From: Branchiostoma belcheri
Taxonomy: Eukaryota; Chordata; Leptocardii; Amphioxiformes; Branchiostomatidae
Assembly: GCF_001625305.1 (NCBI RefSeq)
Contig: NW_017802691.1
Location: 351,872 to 415,871 of the forward strand
Length of the DNA stretch: 64,000 bases
Direction: 5' to 3'
Shown: positions 1-11,940 of the stretch, piece after piece
Layout: each line of letters starts with the position of its first letter
Position numbering within the stretch: the first letter of the stretch is position 1
Notes under the pieces: generated by a model
Told to the model about the DNA's origin: nothing
Seen by the model: the letters and a program-made list of their open reading frames with translations, nothing else
The model's database searches: none
Program-made: the position numbers and the translations under genes

Positions 1-75
1 ACACATATGCCCCCCCCCCACACACACACACACATACACACATATGCCCGCACACACACACACACACATATGCCC
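1..75. repeat. CA-rich microsatellite
   Basis: Alternating CA tracts are interrupted by C-runs and ATATGCCC blocks. This is simple sequence at the edge of the window. Confidence 0.85.
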
Positions 76-1700
76 ACTATTGTATGCCCACTATTGTACG
101 AACAAGCACACAAATATTATATTATACACAAATCACTTACCTGAAAGGTAGCTACACACGAATACAATGCACAGTAGTCGTCTCGATGCCATATCTTCTA
201 ATAAATAGTGAATAGTTGACCTATGATCAGAACGACATAAATATCACACCAATAATAAATTATATAATACACATCAATACATTTAGATTTTGTTTTCCAC
301 TACCTTAACCTAAGATTATGCCTGTAAGGAATGCAATTTTAAGCTATCTCCCGTTCGAATATGACCTACCGATTCATATATAACAATTTAAGTACAAGAA
401 CTCACCCTTAAATTCCACTTTAGTTTCGACCTCTCGCAAGACGTTCTAGTATATCGTTGTAACTTTTAACATTCCATGCCTCTTGGAGTTGAACATCGGG
501 AACAAGACCAACCATTTGATCCCGCTACATTATCTATGGTAAAGGTATCCGTGTGACACTATCGCCGGATACACTCCTTTATATCTCATTCCACTAATTT
601 GTTCCCAATTTTCCCCTGGGTGTTTCTCTATTGTTGGTGGTGTCACGCCGCATTTCAGAAAGGTGGTTTGGAGATTGAAGGCTTCTTCTGGTAACCTGGT
701 TACATTGCGTGTATTGTGCCGTAGCCCTCAGTCTAATGCGGCAGTGAATAAGTAATTAGGATCACGTTAAGGTGCCTTTGAATTGGTATGGCTTCAGGAC
801 GAAGTACCGGAGTGAACCGCTAGATGGCCTAACACTTCCAGAACAGTATTAAAGAGCAAGCCAATCTCTATTTCTCCTATATTTTCTTGCAATATCTTCC
901 AATAGATTTTAAAAATCAGTGTCATTTTTTTGCTGTGAGAATGTGTGGAAAGCAAAATGGTGGAAACGAAAGACTTTTACAGCTGCATAGTCACAAACTC
1001 TCGCGAGATTTCGCGAGGTTGGATCGCGTGACTTCGCCGAGTCATCATACATTTATAATGACGTACTGACAGTCCCATTATCGTCCCTAATGTCCCGGAA
1101 TGTTTTGGATCAATTTTTCATGTGAGGGGGTAAAGAATAAAGATGGTCAGAAGTATGTACTATAGACTGAGCAGAAGGCATTCGGATCATGATAAAAGAT
1201 CACGTCCTCCAAGGCTCTGGCCTGGGTAGTCCAAGGTAGTTAGCGACAGTACGGAGCCGATTGTAACTCTGGAGGGTGGCACCCAGGCTATATCGAAGCT
1301 CCACGACTCAAGAACTCAGTAAATACGTACAGTGCCGACTCATAAATTACACGACAAGCCAGCATGTGTCGGCTTGTCGTATACGTCTATGTACTACCGC
1401 AAATTCACTTTGTATTTCTGTGGTTTAATTAGTAGCATTTTTTGCCGGATTTTTTTAAATTCGCCCTCGTGCACTAGTTTGGGGGTCTTCAGAGGATGTC
1501 ATCCATAAAATTAAGTCGGTGTGGCCTTATTTGCAAGTCATGCCCAACCCTAGCCTTAAATGCAACATGCTCCAACATGCCACTTACACCCATTACTACA
1601 TCACAAAGGAAAAATTTAGCTGACTGCTTTTGTATACAGTGAACTTCGTCCGTACGGTCAACTTTTTGTCACATTATATTCTGCCTTACTTCCGGGTGTC
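76..1700. other. Intergenic, no gene recognised
   Basis: Both strands show only short open frames with no domain resemblance or convincing splice pairs. Around 1240-1300 there are weak copies of TGGCACCCAGGCTATA, the end of a foldback repeat found many times in this window. Confidence 0.5.
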
Positions 1701-1800
1701 AGTAACCTCTATCAGGCTTCGGAAACGATTGGGAAGAATAGAAATTGACCAAATATGCCAGGGGAGTTTGTCCAAGCTACGAGAACAGTTTGCCGTACCA
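1701..1800 (+). mobile_element. Degenerate half-copy of palindromic MITE family A
   Basis: It begins with an AACCTCTATCAGGCTTCGG-like terminus, followed by a GAAGAATAGAAATTGACCAAAT-type interior and the GCCAGGGGAGTTTGTCC block. The same order is seen in better copies at 37,420 and 46,169. The second arm is missing. Confidence 0.6.
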
Positions 1801-2438
1801 CTTCAATACTAGTTTTAACGTGTATAACGTTACACACTTCCATTAAGTGACATATAGAAAACTAGACAAATCGGAAACGGATACAGAAAGCTTGCCTACA
1901 AATGTTGTCATTACACAATCAAATTCACAACAACACAGCACTTACCTTACCTTAGACCTTAAAGTCAAGATTAAACAAAAGCAACTGACCCACAGCCTTC
2001 GGTTATTTGAGCCAGTGTCGTAGTATATTTCCTCTGTTCTGTTGGACTCCACATATTGGGTACTCTAAGTGCCGATATGTTCCAAAACCCTAAAGCACAC
2101 GTGGTGCTGATTACATTGTTACTTTTGTATGGGGGAAACTGGGCCCAAAGCTATACAAGCAGAGGGATTGAACTTGTGATTTATATTTTGTGAGAAACTT
2201 CTGTCCAAATGCACATGTGGCGCTATTGAACGGGTGCATTTTATGGTGAAGGGGGGGGAGGGGGTTAGCCTCTAAAAGCTAGGAAGCATTGCAAGTGTCG
2301 ATGGTACTTTTCAATTGATTTTTTCAAGCTTCAAGCTTTGGGCAAGAAAAGAGACCACTTCTATGCACTGAACTAAATTAAGGTTACTTGAATATCATCT
2401 CTTTTCCCTAAGTCAGAAATATCAATGCTGGAGACAAG

Positions 2439-2752
2439 TAGCCTCCATAGCATGCCAAAAACAGGGGGTCTCCAGGGTCTTTCATGTGCTATTTTCTGAT
2501 TGCATATAGCTATTTAGACAACATAACCGGCCTGGTTGAATTACGCCCGTTTTTCGCCTCCATAGCATGCCAAAAACTGGGGGTTTGGGGGCCTTCATGG
2601 TCTTTCATGGGGAGCTTTTATGTGCCATTTTCTGATTGCATATAGACAACATTGCCGGCTTGGTTGAATTACCCCCGTTTTTTATAACTGGGCTAATCAG
2701 AAAACAGCCAAAGACCACCAAACCCCAGTTCTATAAGCCTGCTACGGAGGCC
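2439..2752 (+). mobile_element. MITE family B, one partial plus one complete copy
   Basis: A partial copy (2439-2555) is followed directly by a full copy (2556-2752). Family ends read TAGCCTCCATAGCATGCC on the left and GCTACGGAGGC on the right, making imperfect terminal inverted repeats around about 190 bp with no coding capacity. Related copies lie at 27,761 (inverted) and 34,802. The arrangement suggests one copy inserted into or beside another. Confidence 0.75.
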
Positions 2753-2871
2753 AGGAGACATACTTGATTCACAGAGAGGGCTAACGAAGGCTGTGAAGAT
2801 TACCTATCCCATTTTGGCCGGAACGGTTTTGATCCAATCACACAAAGAAGGATCCGTAATCTTAAAGGTCG

Positions 2872-3680
2872 GTGTGGTGGGTTCTTTAACATGCTCGATT
2901 TGGGGCTGTCTTCACACGTTATGTATATATGCTTTATCATAAACTTGATTTGACAATACGTCGATGAAGGTTAGACATCCAGGTAATACGATATGCCAAA
3001 AAACAGTTACTCAAGCAACTGGATATGATTTGGAAACGTCAGACGTTTCAGCTAGTATCCACTAGCTTTCGTCAGTGACTGAGAGACCAGAGGGGAAAGC
3101 AGGTTTATATACACAACCTGTTGATTGATATGCAAATAAAGTGAAGACAAATTTTTTGAAATTATTTCACAATAATTGTAGATAGATGGTAAATGTTGGC
3201 CTGCGAATATCACGTAAATTTTATTAAGCTTTTGTGAAGCTTTTTTTTCCAATTTTTCTATTTACTTGAAGTAGGACTGACATAAGGGTCCAAAGTACAG
3301 GGTGCAAGGTACAAGGTAGTCACTTCAAAGGTTTAAGCATTACATCAGCGTTGTGCCTAGGTGCACAAAGTATGCGTACTGTATATTTGCCTCCGGACTT
3401 TGGACTGGCGTTATAGATAGGTGTGGTGGGTTCTTTAACATGCTCAATTTGTAGAAGTTAATGTTGGCAAGCGGATATCACGCATATTTTATTCAGCTTT
3501 TATAAGCTTTTTTTAAATTAATTTTTGTATTTAACCTGAAGTAGCCCTTAGATATGGGTCCAAAGTACAGGGTGCATGGTACAAGGTAGTCACTTCAAAC
3601 ATTTAAGCATTACATCAGCGTTATACCTACACACACAAAGTATTCGTACTGTATATTTGCCGGACTTTGGACTGGCGTTC
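2872..3680. repeat. Direct duplication of a ~230 bp unit, with a SINE-core-like motif
   Basis: Segments 3180-3412 and 3451-3680 are diverged direct copies. Both run from a TGTTGGC start through GGGTCCAAAGTACAGGGTGC to GGACTTTGGACTGGCGTT. A GGTGTGGTGGGTTCTTTAAC motif precedes the first unit at 2872 and sits between the units at 3419. A related GTGGGATCTTTAACGTGCTC occurs inside the SINE at 57.9 kb. The second unit is an old, diverged copy. Confidence 0.7.
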
Positions 3681-4119
3681 TTTTCAAATCAGGAACAAGG
3701 TCGTTGACAATTTTCAAACTACAAGATAAGGACAGGTGTTGTGACGTCATTTATACCCCACGGGGCTTGGACATGACGTCATAGAAAACTGCAACTCAAA
3801 CACAGACAGACGAGAAAACAAAGAAAGTCTGGTCTCGTATCGTGATTTTATTGACAGAGAAAGCTGGCGTGATAAAATGCCTTGCCACATGGGCAGCTGA
3901 TCATACATTTGTACATACGTTCCTGATTCTTTAGCAAACAGTACTGGGAGATGGGGGGCACTGTGGCCTGTAACAGATCTAAAAATTATTGAAGCGCCTG
4001 TCACACAAAGCAAAATATGGCATCTTCCACAACATAATGGTTGTTGGGAGTAGGTCGGGAGTAAAGTTGGCTACTGTTCGGCAGAGCCAGCCGAATGTGG
4101 GGAGCTTCGACCATGGTTG

Positions 4120-4318
4120 GCTGCAAGTTGGCTGGTGCTCGTGAGCCGGTCAGCAGTGGTCAAATTTGACTCAATTTTAACTCAAATTTGACTCAATTTT
4201 AACTCAAATTCGATTTGATTCAACCATGGCCGGTAGTTGGCTGGTGTACGTGAGCCGGTCACCAGTGGTCAAATTTGACTCAATTTTAACTCAAATTCGA
4301 TTTGATTCGTCTAGAACG
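4120..4318. repeat. Tandem duplication, ~130 bp unit
   Basis: The block GTTGGCTGGTG...GAGCCGGTCA(G/C)CAGTGGTC is followed by TCAAATTTGACTCAATTTTAA and occurs twice, with an internal 21-bp duplication in the first copy. There is no coding signal. Confidence 0.7.
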
Positions 4319-5396
4319 GTTGGCGTGACCTAAATCTGGTCAGACTGCTCCAGAACTTCAGCTTTGGACGATTGATGGTCGGGGGAAGGTTCTGAATGTG
4401 TGACAGGAGCTTCAACTATAATCAAAGCACGGTTTGATATGACAAATGCCAGTCTATACAGTACAATGTGCAACTACCCCTTCTCTCAATTCGGTTGAAC
4501 GATCACACAGCCTATTCACTGACAGCACATGACACAAATGTAGCAAACACCATTCTTCTGTGACATTATAAATAACAGTTTTCAACATATAACTTAAATA
4601 CGGTTCGTATATTAAGATATTATGTATTGTCATCGTACAAAAAGTATCATAATGATATATTTGGTCCCAAAACGGGTTTACGTTTAGCATTAGTAGCTAA
4701 CAAACCAACTTTCCAACACTCCTCTTATATACGTGGCACAATAACTTAAGATTTAATAAATAGATATAAATTAGGAATACATATAATAAAGCTTAGCTTC
4801 AACATTCGTAACAAACATTTCATTACAAAATGGTGACTTTTGATTCAAATGTCAATAATAGTCACTTAACTTCCTAAAAGTCCTTTCTATGGTCTTATTT
4901 TCTATGTTCTCGAATCTTGATTGTGTGCTTGAGCAAGAGTGTCTCGTACCCAGGGCATATTACAAATGACTCTTGATCCCAGGCTACTACGTGAGCTATG
5001 CATATGTTGACAAAAAAGCAAAACTCCAGCACCCCTCTTTCTTACTGTACTTCCACAGTAGTAGTTATTGTCATGATGTGTACGAAAGTAAAGGAAATTC
5101 AGCTCGTTTCACAACTTGAAGTAGGCGTTGAGGCGCCCCGTCTTTTCTTAATTCAAATCGACCAATCACCAACAGTTTTGAAAAGTGATAACCAATGAGC
5201 TATCGCCACACCACTTAAGCTAGAGACAGTCATCACACATCTCATGATACCTCGGATACTGCAGAATATTTGGAACTTTTAACTTAGTTGAGAAGCCCTT
5301 ACAAACATTCATGGCCGAATATAATGGCCAAACGTTTTGTTCTTTTTTTTTCCTGAGATAGAAAAATATCTCTTGTCCAGCAAGGATATTTTCAGT
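4319..5396. other. AT-rich 3' flank of the first SRPBCC-like gene
   Basis: This lies downstream of the minus-strand gene ending at 5397. It probably contains that gene's 3' UTR, but I cannot place a convincing polyadenylation signal. Nothing else is recognisable. Confidence 0.4.
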
Positions 5397-8300
5397 TTAC
5401 GATAAATAAGAAGTATACATGTAGAAGACTGGTTTGATCTCTAGTGATTCTTCCAGCAACAGTGGCTGGTGATAGTGGTTGGGAAGTCGCCCCATGGGCA
5501 GATTGTCGATTCTGTAACCCCGTTCCAAGAGGGCCTTCATACCTCCCAGGATCCTATGGTGCGCCTCGCCACCCTTCCACATGGTAAAGTGGGCGTACAT
5601 CCACGGCAGCCAAATGCGACTGGTGTCCGTGACGAGGGTGCCGTTGGCTCCGTTGCGTTCCGCTGCGCGCAGGGAGAAGCACTGCTGGGCCAATAGGGTC
5701 CCGTCTAGCACGTCGTAGGACGATCGGATCTCACCAAGCGGCCTGAACCGGAAAGAACAGGTTCTTAATATCAATACAAAGAAACTAGATCAAACTAGTC
5801 TCAGCCAGACTAGCAACAATATATACTGTGAAGAGGCCTATATCGACCTTTGGAAAGTTGCTGGAAAGAGTAGAATTTGGCCGAATAGACAGAATATGCA
5901 TGACAGGGGGGTTGGTTCGCTGAGGAGTACAATTTGCCGCTCCCGAAGCCTGGTAGAGGCTATATGTAGTTAGTTAATAAAGCGGCTAACTGTACTTTAT
6001 AGCGGACCAACCCCCCTGGCATATCATCTGTCTATTTGGCCAATTTCAACTCTTTCCAGCCGCTTACCGAAGCCTGATCGAGGCTAGAGTCTTACTCCAC
6101 TGGCCTATTACTTGGCCTTATTTCTGTCGAATTCTACTATCCATAACTCCTTAGCAAGACGAAATGGAGGCTACCAAGAAAAATTACAGAACTACAGGAA
6201 ATAACACAGAAACATACAAAAATTCGGAGAAACCAATGGAAGAGATTGTGTGAAACTTACTTCATGAATCGCGTGTGAACAGGGAAGACCAGAGCGTCCT
6301 CGTACAGTCCGAAGTAGTCGACTTTCTCGATGTTTGTGTACTTCACCTCCTCGTACCCGTCCGCACCTGTGCTGGGTGTCAGGTTGAAAGCCCCGACTCT
6401 GGAAAACACAACATAGAAAACATTTTATATGCCTGATCCTTTACTATACAATAAACTGGTGGACGTACCAACCGTTGTACTAAGTATCTGATACCAGCCC
6501 AGAAGAGAACAAGAAATACCAGAGTCTTCAAGTACCAGAGTTATCAACCGATGATTGAGGTGTTAAAAAATTCATTCTTTCCTAGAACTATCGCAGAGTG
6601 TACGTAAAAAATTAATTTTGTGCATTAATGTATTCAAATCGTCAGAAAATTTGGACACGTTTTTCTAAGCTATATAGGGCATAAGTTCAAAGCTAACTTA
6701 AGCCTTTGGTGTTCTTTTGTCTTTCAAGTACCATGTACTAGCAAGGTAACGTGATATTCTCTTCTCACGAAGGTTGTATGTAATAGCATGACTTACGACT
6801 TGTTTATGAATGGCCGATGGTGTGAAAAAATGTTCCTACGGGTTTTACCTCCCAAAAAACACAGCTCAACTTAGAAAAGACAAAGGAGACCTGACGTTTA
6901 GTACTTTCCATCAAGGTGGTATTACAATATCCACTGTTTATATTGTGGTCTATTGGGTCCTTAGGACAAGACCCTGAGTTGTACAGTAAAGGAATACCAG
7001 CGCAGCTTAAAATACTTTGCATTGTGTGCAAGACTTTCAAAATACGCAACCCGAGACGGTGTTTTCTTTTGAATGTGCCCTAAGATAACACAAGTTGTGG
7101 TTTAGTGCGTCACTGCTACTATAGTCCCCTCGCCCTTGCATTGACTAGCGTTACTATAAATTACGCTGTAAAGTAAGAAATAGTTTGTTTTCCTGTCTTT
7201 TATTTGAAAGGCAAGTAGGTGTCAAACCGTAAATAAACTTTCCCAAAGCATCAGCATACAAGCAATTGTCGTGTACCTATGTAAACTACTTTGGCTTACA
7301 ACGATTGTGGCCGCACCGTAACCCCGAAAACGCTACCAGCTGATTCGAAGTGTCCCAGAATCTAGGTCACGCCAATGCCAAAACCAGCCATGCGCCAGTG
7401 CAGTGTTAGCCTGGGTGTAGCCTGCGTGCCAGACTGCTTACAGGGCGTGCACAGGCCAGTTCCTCGCGGCTCCAGGGCCAACATTTCCTCCAAAGAAATT
7501 ATGCCACCCAGGCTATAGCCTAGATGCAGACCCCGGCTCAACACAATACTCAGCAAAATTAGCACGGGGGAGTCTAATAAATTTATCTCTCGAGCCGCTC
7601 CGAGTCTATGGTAAAACAGCTAGCGTAGTAGGTAAAAGAGAAAACAGTTGGCCGCTCCCGAAGCCTGTAAACTGTTCTCTCCTGTAGACCAACTCCCCTG
7701 GCATGCTATCTCTCTATTTGGCCGATTTCTACTCTTTCCAGACGCTTCCCGAAGCCTGGTAGAGGCTACTCCTGGCAACAGTCTGGGGCCCAGACTGCCC
7801 AGGCTAGGGTTGTGTACAACACGTTAAGTTAACTTCACGTACACTTCACGTTCCCGTCCTCAGTAGACCGCGCGCCTGCTCTCTACAGTACCGAACGCGC
7901 GCCGCGCTAACCACTCGCGCCGCACCGGGTCGGGGTCGTCTCTTGGCCGGCGCCCAGGCCACGCGACCCCCGCTATCTGCACCCCGTATCTGTCTGTTTG
8001 CGATCAAGCCATTCTGACACTGGGGAAGACGACAAGGTTTTAACCAGAAACACGCAAGCTTCACGGCCACTGTCAACTCCAAGGTTGTTCACCCCAGGTT
8101 CTGGGGATGAAAGGGCTTTCCTTTCCAGATTTAGCTCCACGGGATTCCCTCTCGATACAGTGTGTGTTTTCGAACATGTTGTTTACGATTGAGTGATTTG
8201 TTCAGTATGTCTTCTGTATCTGCGTACTAGTACCTTTACGACATAATCATTTCTTCACTTACTCACTCACTCACACACACACTCTCTCTCTCTCCCTTTA

Positions 8301-11113
8301 TTTTCCCTCACTCATTCGTTCGCACATTCCCCAATCCTTTTTTTTTCGGGTAGAAGAGAACATTATATAATCCTTAGGCCGTTGCAGTTGTAATAGTTAC
8401 GAAATACCACATGTTTGGCAAGTTCCAATAGACGGACCGTGGACTTTGATCGCTAGGTTTGCTTTGTTGCGGTTAGAACACAGATATTTTAAACTCCAGA
8501 ACAGACACTTTTCTCGTTATTTCGGTCTTCAGAAGAAACGCCAAGTGTTTTTCCATTTTCGCTCGCATAAACGTCTTTGAAAAAAATCTCTTGAAGTTTT
8601 TTTTTGGGTGTGAACTTGGAACGGTCGCCGCTAACCTCCAACTTCAAGTTGAATCTACAAAACCTACAGGTGGTTTTGATTTCAGAAGCAAAGTCATGCC
8701 ACATTTTGTTGATTGATTTAACGGATAACGACTTGGGTCCGAGCTAAAAAGAGTCAACAGATCTCACAACATAAAACGAGTTATTTAGGAAAGTCGTAAA
8801 ACCCGTAAAAACCAATATAGAAAATTTATGTAAACATGCGAAAGTATAATAAGGACATAATGCTAGTATAGAATATAAAATCACTTGTTTTTAGGAATGA
8901 TAGCAGTGGCTAAGATGAATTGTTTCCGTGACTGGTTAGTGAAATCGCGGACACACTTTGAAGATACGAGGAATCTTTGCTGGCAAAGGTCCAAAACGCA
9001 CGATTGTTACACGTCCTCTGATTGGTTGCAGTCATGTCGAACGGTAGCTGACCGGGAATGGCCTATCATAGAGCCACCTGGAGACAATATCAGTCATTAA
9101 GGTAGGCGGGTGCTAGTTAGCACAAAAGTCTGGTCCAGCAAAACAACCATAGTCTCCGGTTGGGTAACAAACAAGGCCTTTAGGCTTGATAAGGCGCTTC
9201 TAGGGGGCTTCTCAGAACTTGAAAGGCGATAGCCTCTCCCAGTTGGCTGATTACTAGGCTAATCTGTGAACATTCCTGAGAGTTAACCTCGCCTTTTTCT
9301 ATACTTTTTATCTGAAGAATGTTACCAAAAGGTGATTCAGAATCAAAGGAATTGATAAATTTTTGGCAGAATCACATGGACACCAGAAAAGATAAAGAAA
9401 GTCAACTTTAGAATTTAATCTGATAAAACACAGTTCAAATTTCTAGCTGATACCAAGGAGCTTGCTCCTTGCTGATATCTAAAAATGAAGCAAAAATACG
9501 GGCAAGGAAACACAGCAAGAATGCGGATACAATCATCGGAAGCGATTTGCGAGGAATTCCAGTGAGATTCCAGTGTAATGATTGTTAGAGAAAGGTCAAT
9601 TGTTCTGATACAGAATTTAGCTCCCGGGGATTCTTAGTCATTTAAGATTGCCCTGACCACATCGGCAACCTAACAATCATCCTTCTGACTAAATACCACA
9701 GAAGATAATAAAGGTTCACATAAGGACAGGCGTATTTTTCTTTAACTAAAAGTCGTATGTAGCTGGGAACTTTATTTATGTTTCTTCTTCGCTACCCTGG
9801 GGGCCAGACTAGTATCGGGCCGTTCGCCGGTTTCCTTCGGTAGCTAAGAGCACTACGCCCGCCTGTCGCCCTCCGCTACAGGGGAGTTGAGCCCGAGGGA
9901 GTTTGGCCGGCCCTATTACTAAAAGCTACAGTAGGTTAACAGTCGCCCGTGTAAGCGTGTGGTGTGTAAGGTGTAATACCACACTTGGCGAGTGCGAATA
10001 GGGGGCGTGGCACTTCGGCAAATACTTCACTCAACACAAAAGAACGAAGACTCATTCGTACTGTCACGTCCACATACTACTGAAGAGAATCAAATACAGT
10101 ACACCTGTGAGTAGTTTATGATAGAGACGGGTTGGGTTATAAGGAATTTACGGCATAAAAGCGCCCTTTGTCTCACCTCGTGACCACAACATGTCACAAG
10201 GTGCCGGGCACAGAAAGCACGCGCGTGCCTGCACCGATGACTCACCCACCGCACAAGGAAAGTGATCGCATACCCTCCACTTCCGTCGGAAATACTCGGA
10301 ACACTCCAAGAAGGCGTAAAACAAAACCGCCCGGACGTTTGGCTTGTTTGTGTAGCCAGGCAGCGGAACAAAATGTTTACTGTAGAAATCTTGACAATTC
10401 TTTTCATGTATACTAGTAAGCAACGGCGACTTTTACTTTCCGAACTCTGTAGGCATAGTTACAGGTGTTTGCCGAGTGTTGGTTTTGAAATTTTAAACGC
10501 GCCCAGACATGAAGACAATCCTTTATTTATTTTCCATGGGTTGGTCATCCGTTGCGAAATACAATGCAATACTTCATAGTAATGAACTTAAAAAACATAC
10601 AATCTACCTGAACCTAGGAATTTATAGTGATTCTTGAATAGGAAAAAAATCTGCCGGTACAAAACGTTTCCGCTGTTTTGTGGCGCATTATTGAAACTTA
10701 TACAGATATAATAGACTTCATCCATTGCATGCACATGTTTGAATGTAGAATTAAGTAATTGTACAGAAAAAATACCAAGACAATATATTGGGGGAACGAA
10801 TACAAAGGGGCGTGTGCTAGAGCGTAAAAATTGGTAAAACAGGTCCAAAAGTATGCGGCATAGAAGATCATGAATTCTCGAGAAAAATCTGAAAATAAGT
10901 AAAGAAATGCTCCTACCTGAAAGGGTGAACCAAGTCGAGAAGACGAACATCGGAGAGAAAGTCGTACACGTGTTCTTCGCCGACCTCGATGAAAATCTCT
11001 TCCGTGAACTCGATCTCCGTCCTTCGGGTGAGGAGCGAGCTTAGCCCGACCAGGATCGCCGCTGCCACCGCTAGCTGTGCCGGGCTGAGCCCGTAGACTG
11101 ACTTGCTCATCAT
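5397..11113 (-). CDS. Membrane-anchored SRPBCC/START-like protein, paralogue 1
   Basis: Three coding exons on the minus strand: 11113-10917, 6398-6261 and 5742-5397. All junctions are GT-AG, with phase-2 introns of 4518 and 518 bp, giving 226 residues. The N-terminus has a hydrophobic segment (about residues 12-28) followed by RR, which looks like a signal anchor. Then comes FTEEIFIEVGEEHVYDFLSD and LLDLVHPF, the first strand and helix of a helix-grip (SRPBCC/Bet v1/START-like) fold, and near the C-terminus the KGGEAH...ILGGMKALLE helix typical of that fold. The ligand is unknown; family members bind lipids or other hydrophobic molecules. The first ATG (11113) is followed at once by a second (11110); starting at the second gives an exon equal in length to that of paralogue 2. 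The C-terminal tail after the last helix is unlike its paralogues. The family assignment is by motif shape only. Confidence 0.85.
5830..6087. mobile_element. MITE family A, two arms, in the last intron of paralogue 1
   Basis: Inverted segments carry GGAAAGAGTAGAATTTGGCC and its complement, the CCCCCTGGCAT block and GAAGCCTG(G/A)T(A/C)GAGGCTA ends. An extra terminus at 5937-5964 in the middle suggests nested or adjacent copies. It lies wholly within the 518-bp intron and accounts for half of it. Confidence 0.75.
6455..6605 (+). mobile_element. Truncated LINE 3' ORF2 fragment
   Basis: The fragment reads AACTGGTGGACGTACCAAC, then CTGATACCAGCCCAGAAGAG, then TTCATTCTTTCCTAGAACTAT. This matches the C-terminal coding end of the LINE at 31.6-32.2 kb, which encodes LVDVPTTKYLIPAQKRTRN and NSYFPRTIVDWNSLSP. 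It is truncated on both sides, frame-disrupted, and lies in intron 1 of paralogue 1. Confidence 0.75.
7407..7515. mobile_element. Foldback element with TAGCCTGGG termini
   Basis: It starts TAGCCTGGGTGTAGCC and ends GCCACCCAGGCTA. The interior GCCAGACTGCTTACAGGG and GGCTCCAGGGCCAACAT is also found at 36.04-36.25 kb. I see no clear target duplication. Confidence 0.55.
7648..7769. mobile_element. MITE family A copy
   Basis: GGCCGCTCCCGAAGCCTG on the left is followed by ACCAACTCCCCTGGCATGCT, TATTTGGCCGATTTCTACTC and the terminus GAAGCCTGGTAGAGGCTA. The left arm is reduced. A short CTGGGGCCCAGACTGCCCAGGCTA palindrome (7783-7806) follows. Confidence 0.65.
7855..7950 (-). repeat. Possible tRNA-derived SINE head
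   Basis: A very GC-rich patch reads, on the minus strand, GCGCGAGTGGTTAGCGCGGC. This resembles a tRNA D-arm with an A box. No clean B box or cloverleaf follows, so it is not a tRNA gene. Confidence 0.3.
7951..10916. other. Remainder of intron 1 of paralogue 1
   Basis: No exon, RNA gene or complete mobile element is recognised. It holds a short CA/CT microsatellite (about 8262-8296) and overlapping open frames around 10,090-10,580 on both strands, none with family resemblance or splice support. Confidence 0.45.
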
Positions 11114-11244
11114 TATTGTAACAAAACTGTAGAGTATCGGCAAACAGGTGAAATCTGTCGTTGCTCGTGCTGTGTTGGAGCTAGCTGTAGAGTTGGCGGA
11201 AGTTGTGTGTTCTGTTCTGACTGGGCTAGCCCGGCCGGGGATCC

Positions 11245-11298
11245 CCTATTTATGTCCGAGACGTCACACGCGTCACGCGGTCACGTGACGTGACGTCA
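11245..11298 (-). promoter_or_regulatory. Core promoter and CRE/E-box cluster of paralogue 1
   Basis: On the minus strand CATAAATAGG (11245-11254) is a TATA-like element about 130 bp before the start codon. Immediately upstream are TCACGTGA (11281-11288, an E-box palindrome) and TGACGTCA (11291-11298, a perfect CRE), plus further ACGTCA half-sites. Paralogue 2 has the same CRE plus E-box pairing. Regulation by bZIP and bHLH factors is inferred. Confidence 0.5.
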
Positions 11299-11875
11299 CC
11301 ATGGTTGCGTCATGCTCCCAAACATCAACAGAACTGGTCCGAACCCGCACAGACTCTAAACCTGACGTCAATCCTTTTGTTCTATGAAATTGTACGTCGT
11401 AAGGAGGTGTGTCACTTCTTCCAAGTAACTCTACAAGACTCATCAGAGTTAACATATGACCATATTCGTAGAAATTGTGGTCTGACCTTGCTATGACAAA
11501 GTTACGGATTTTCAAGGTCAAATGAGTCCGTGTCAAGGGGGGCGTGTCTGATGGCACGTCCTCCCCACAATGCCCTGCGGACAATACTACCGGTATTAAA
11601 GACATCCAGTGCAGTTTTTAGGGCTTGGAAACCCGATTTTTTAAAGCCAATATTCTAGCCATTTATTTAACTTACATAATGAGTTGACATCACAATATCA
11701 CAATCCACAACCCCACACTATCCCACCTTAATTGAGCAAAAATTCCCGAAATTTTGACGAATAATGGTCACTGGAAGGGCCCTGGGCTGAGTTTTAGGGT
11801 ACCGCCCAGAAAATAAAGGACTCATCTCGGGGCTTGTTTCTGCAGTTTTAAATGCCCGAAGTATGAAATGCTTAG

Positions 11876-11940
11876 CCTGAGTGTCAGCCTTGTTAGCTTT
11901 CGTCCGCTCCCAAGCTAACAAGGCTGACACTCAGGCTATA
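11876..11940. mobile_element. Perfect foldback element, TAGCCTGAG ends
   Basis: The arms AGCCTGAGTGTCAGCCTTGT and its complement are perfect, around a 15-bp loop. The flanks GAAATGCT and AAAATGCT look like an 8-bp target duplication. Confidence 0.75.

Noticed and set aside
11114-11143. Upstream extension of paralogue 1 (start at 11,143)
   Set aside because: The codon there is TTG. The first ATG in the predicted transcript is at 11,113.
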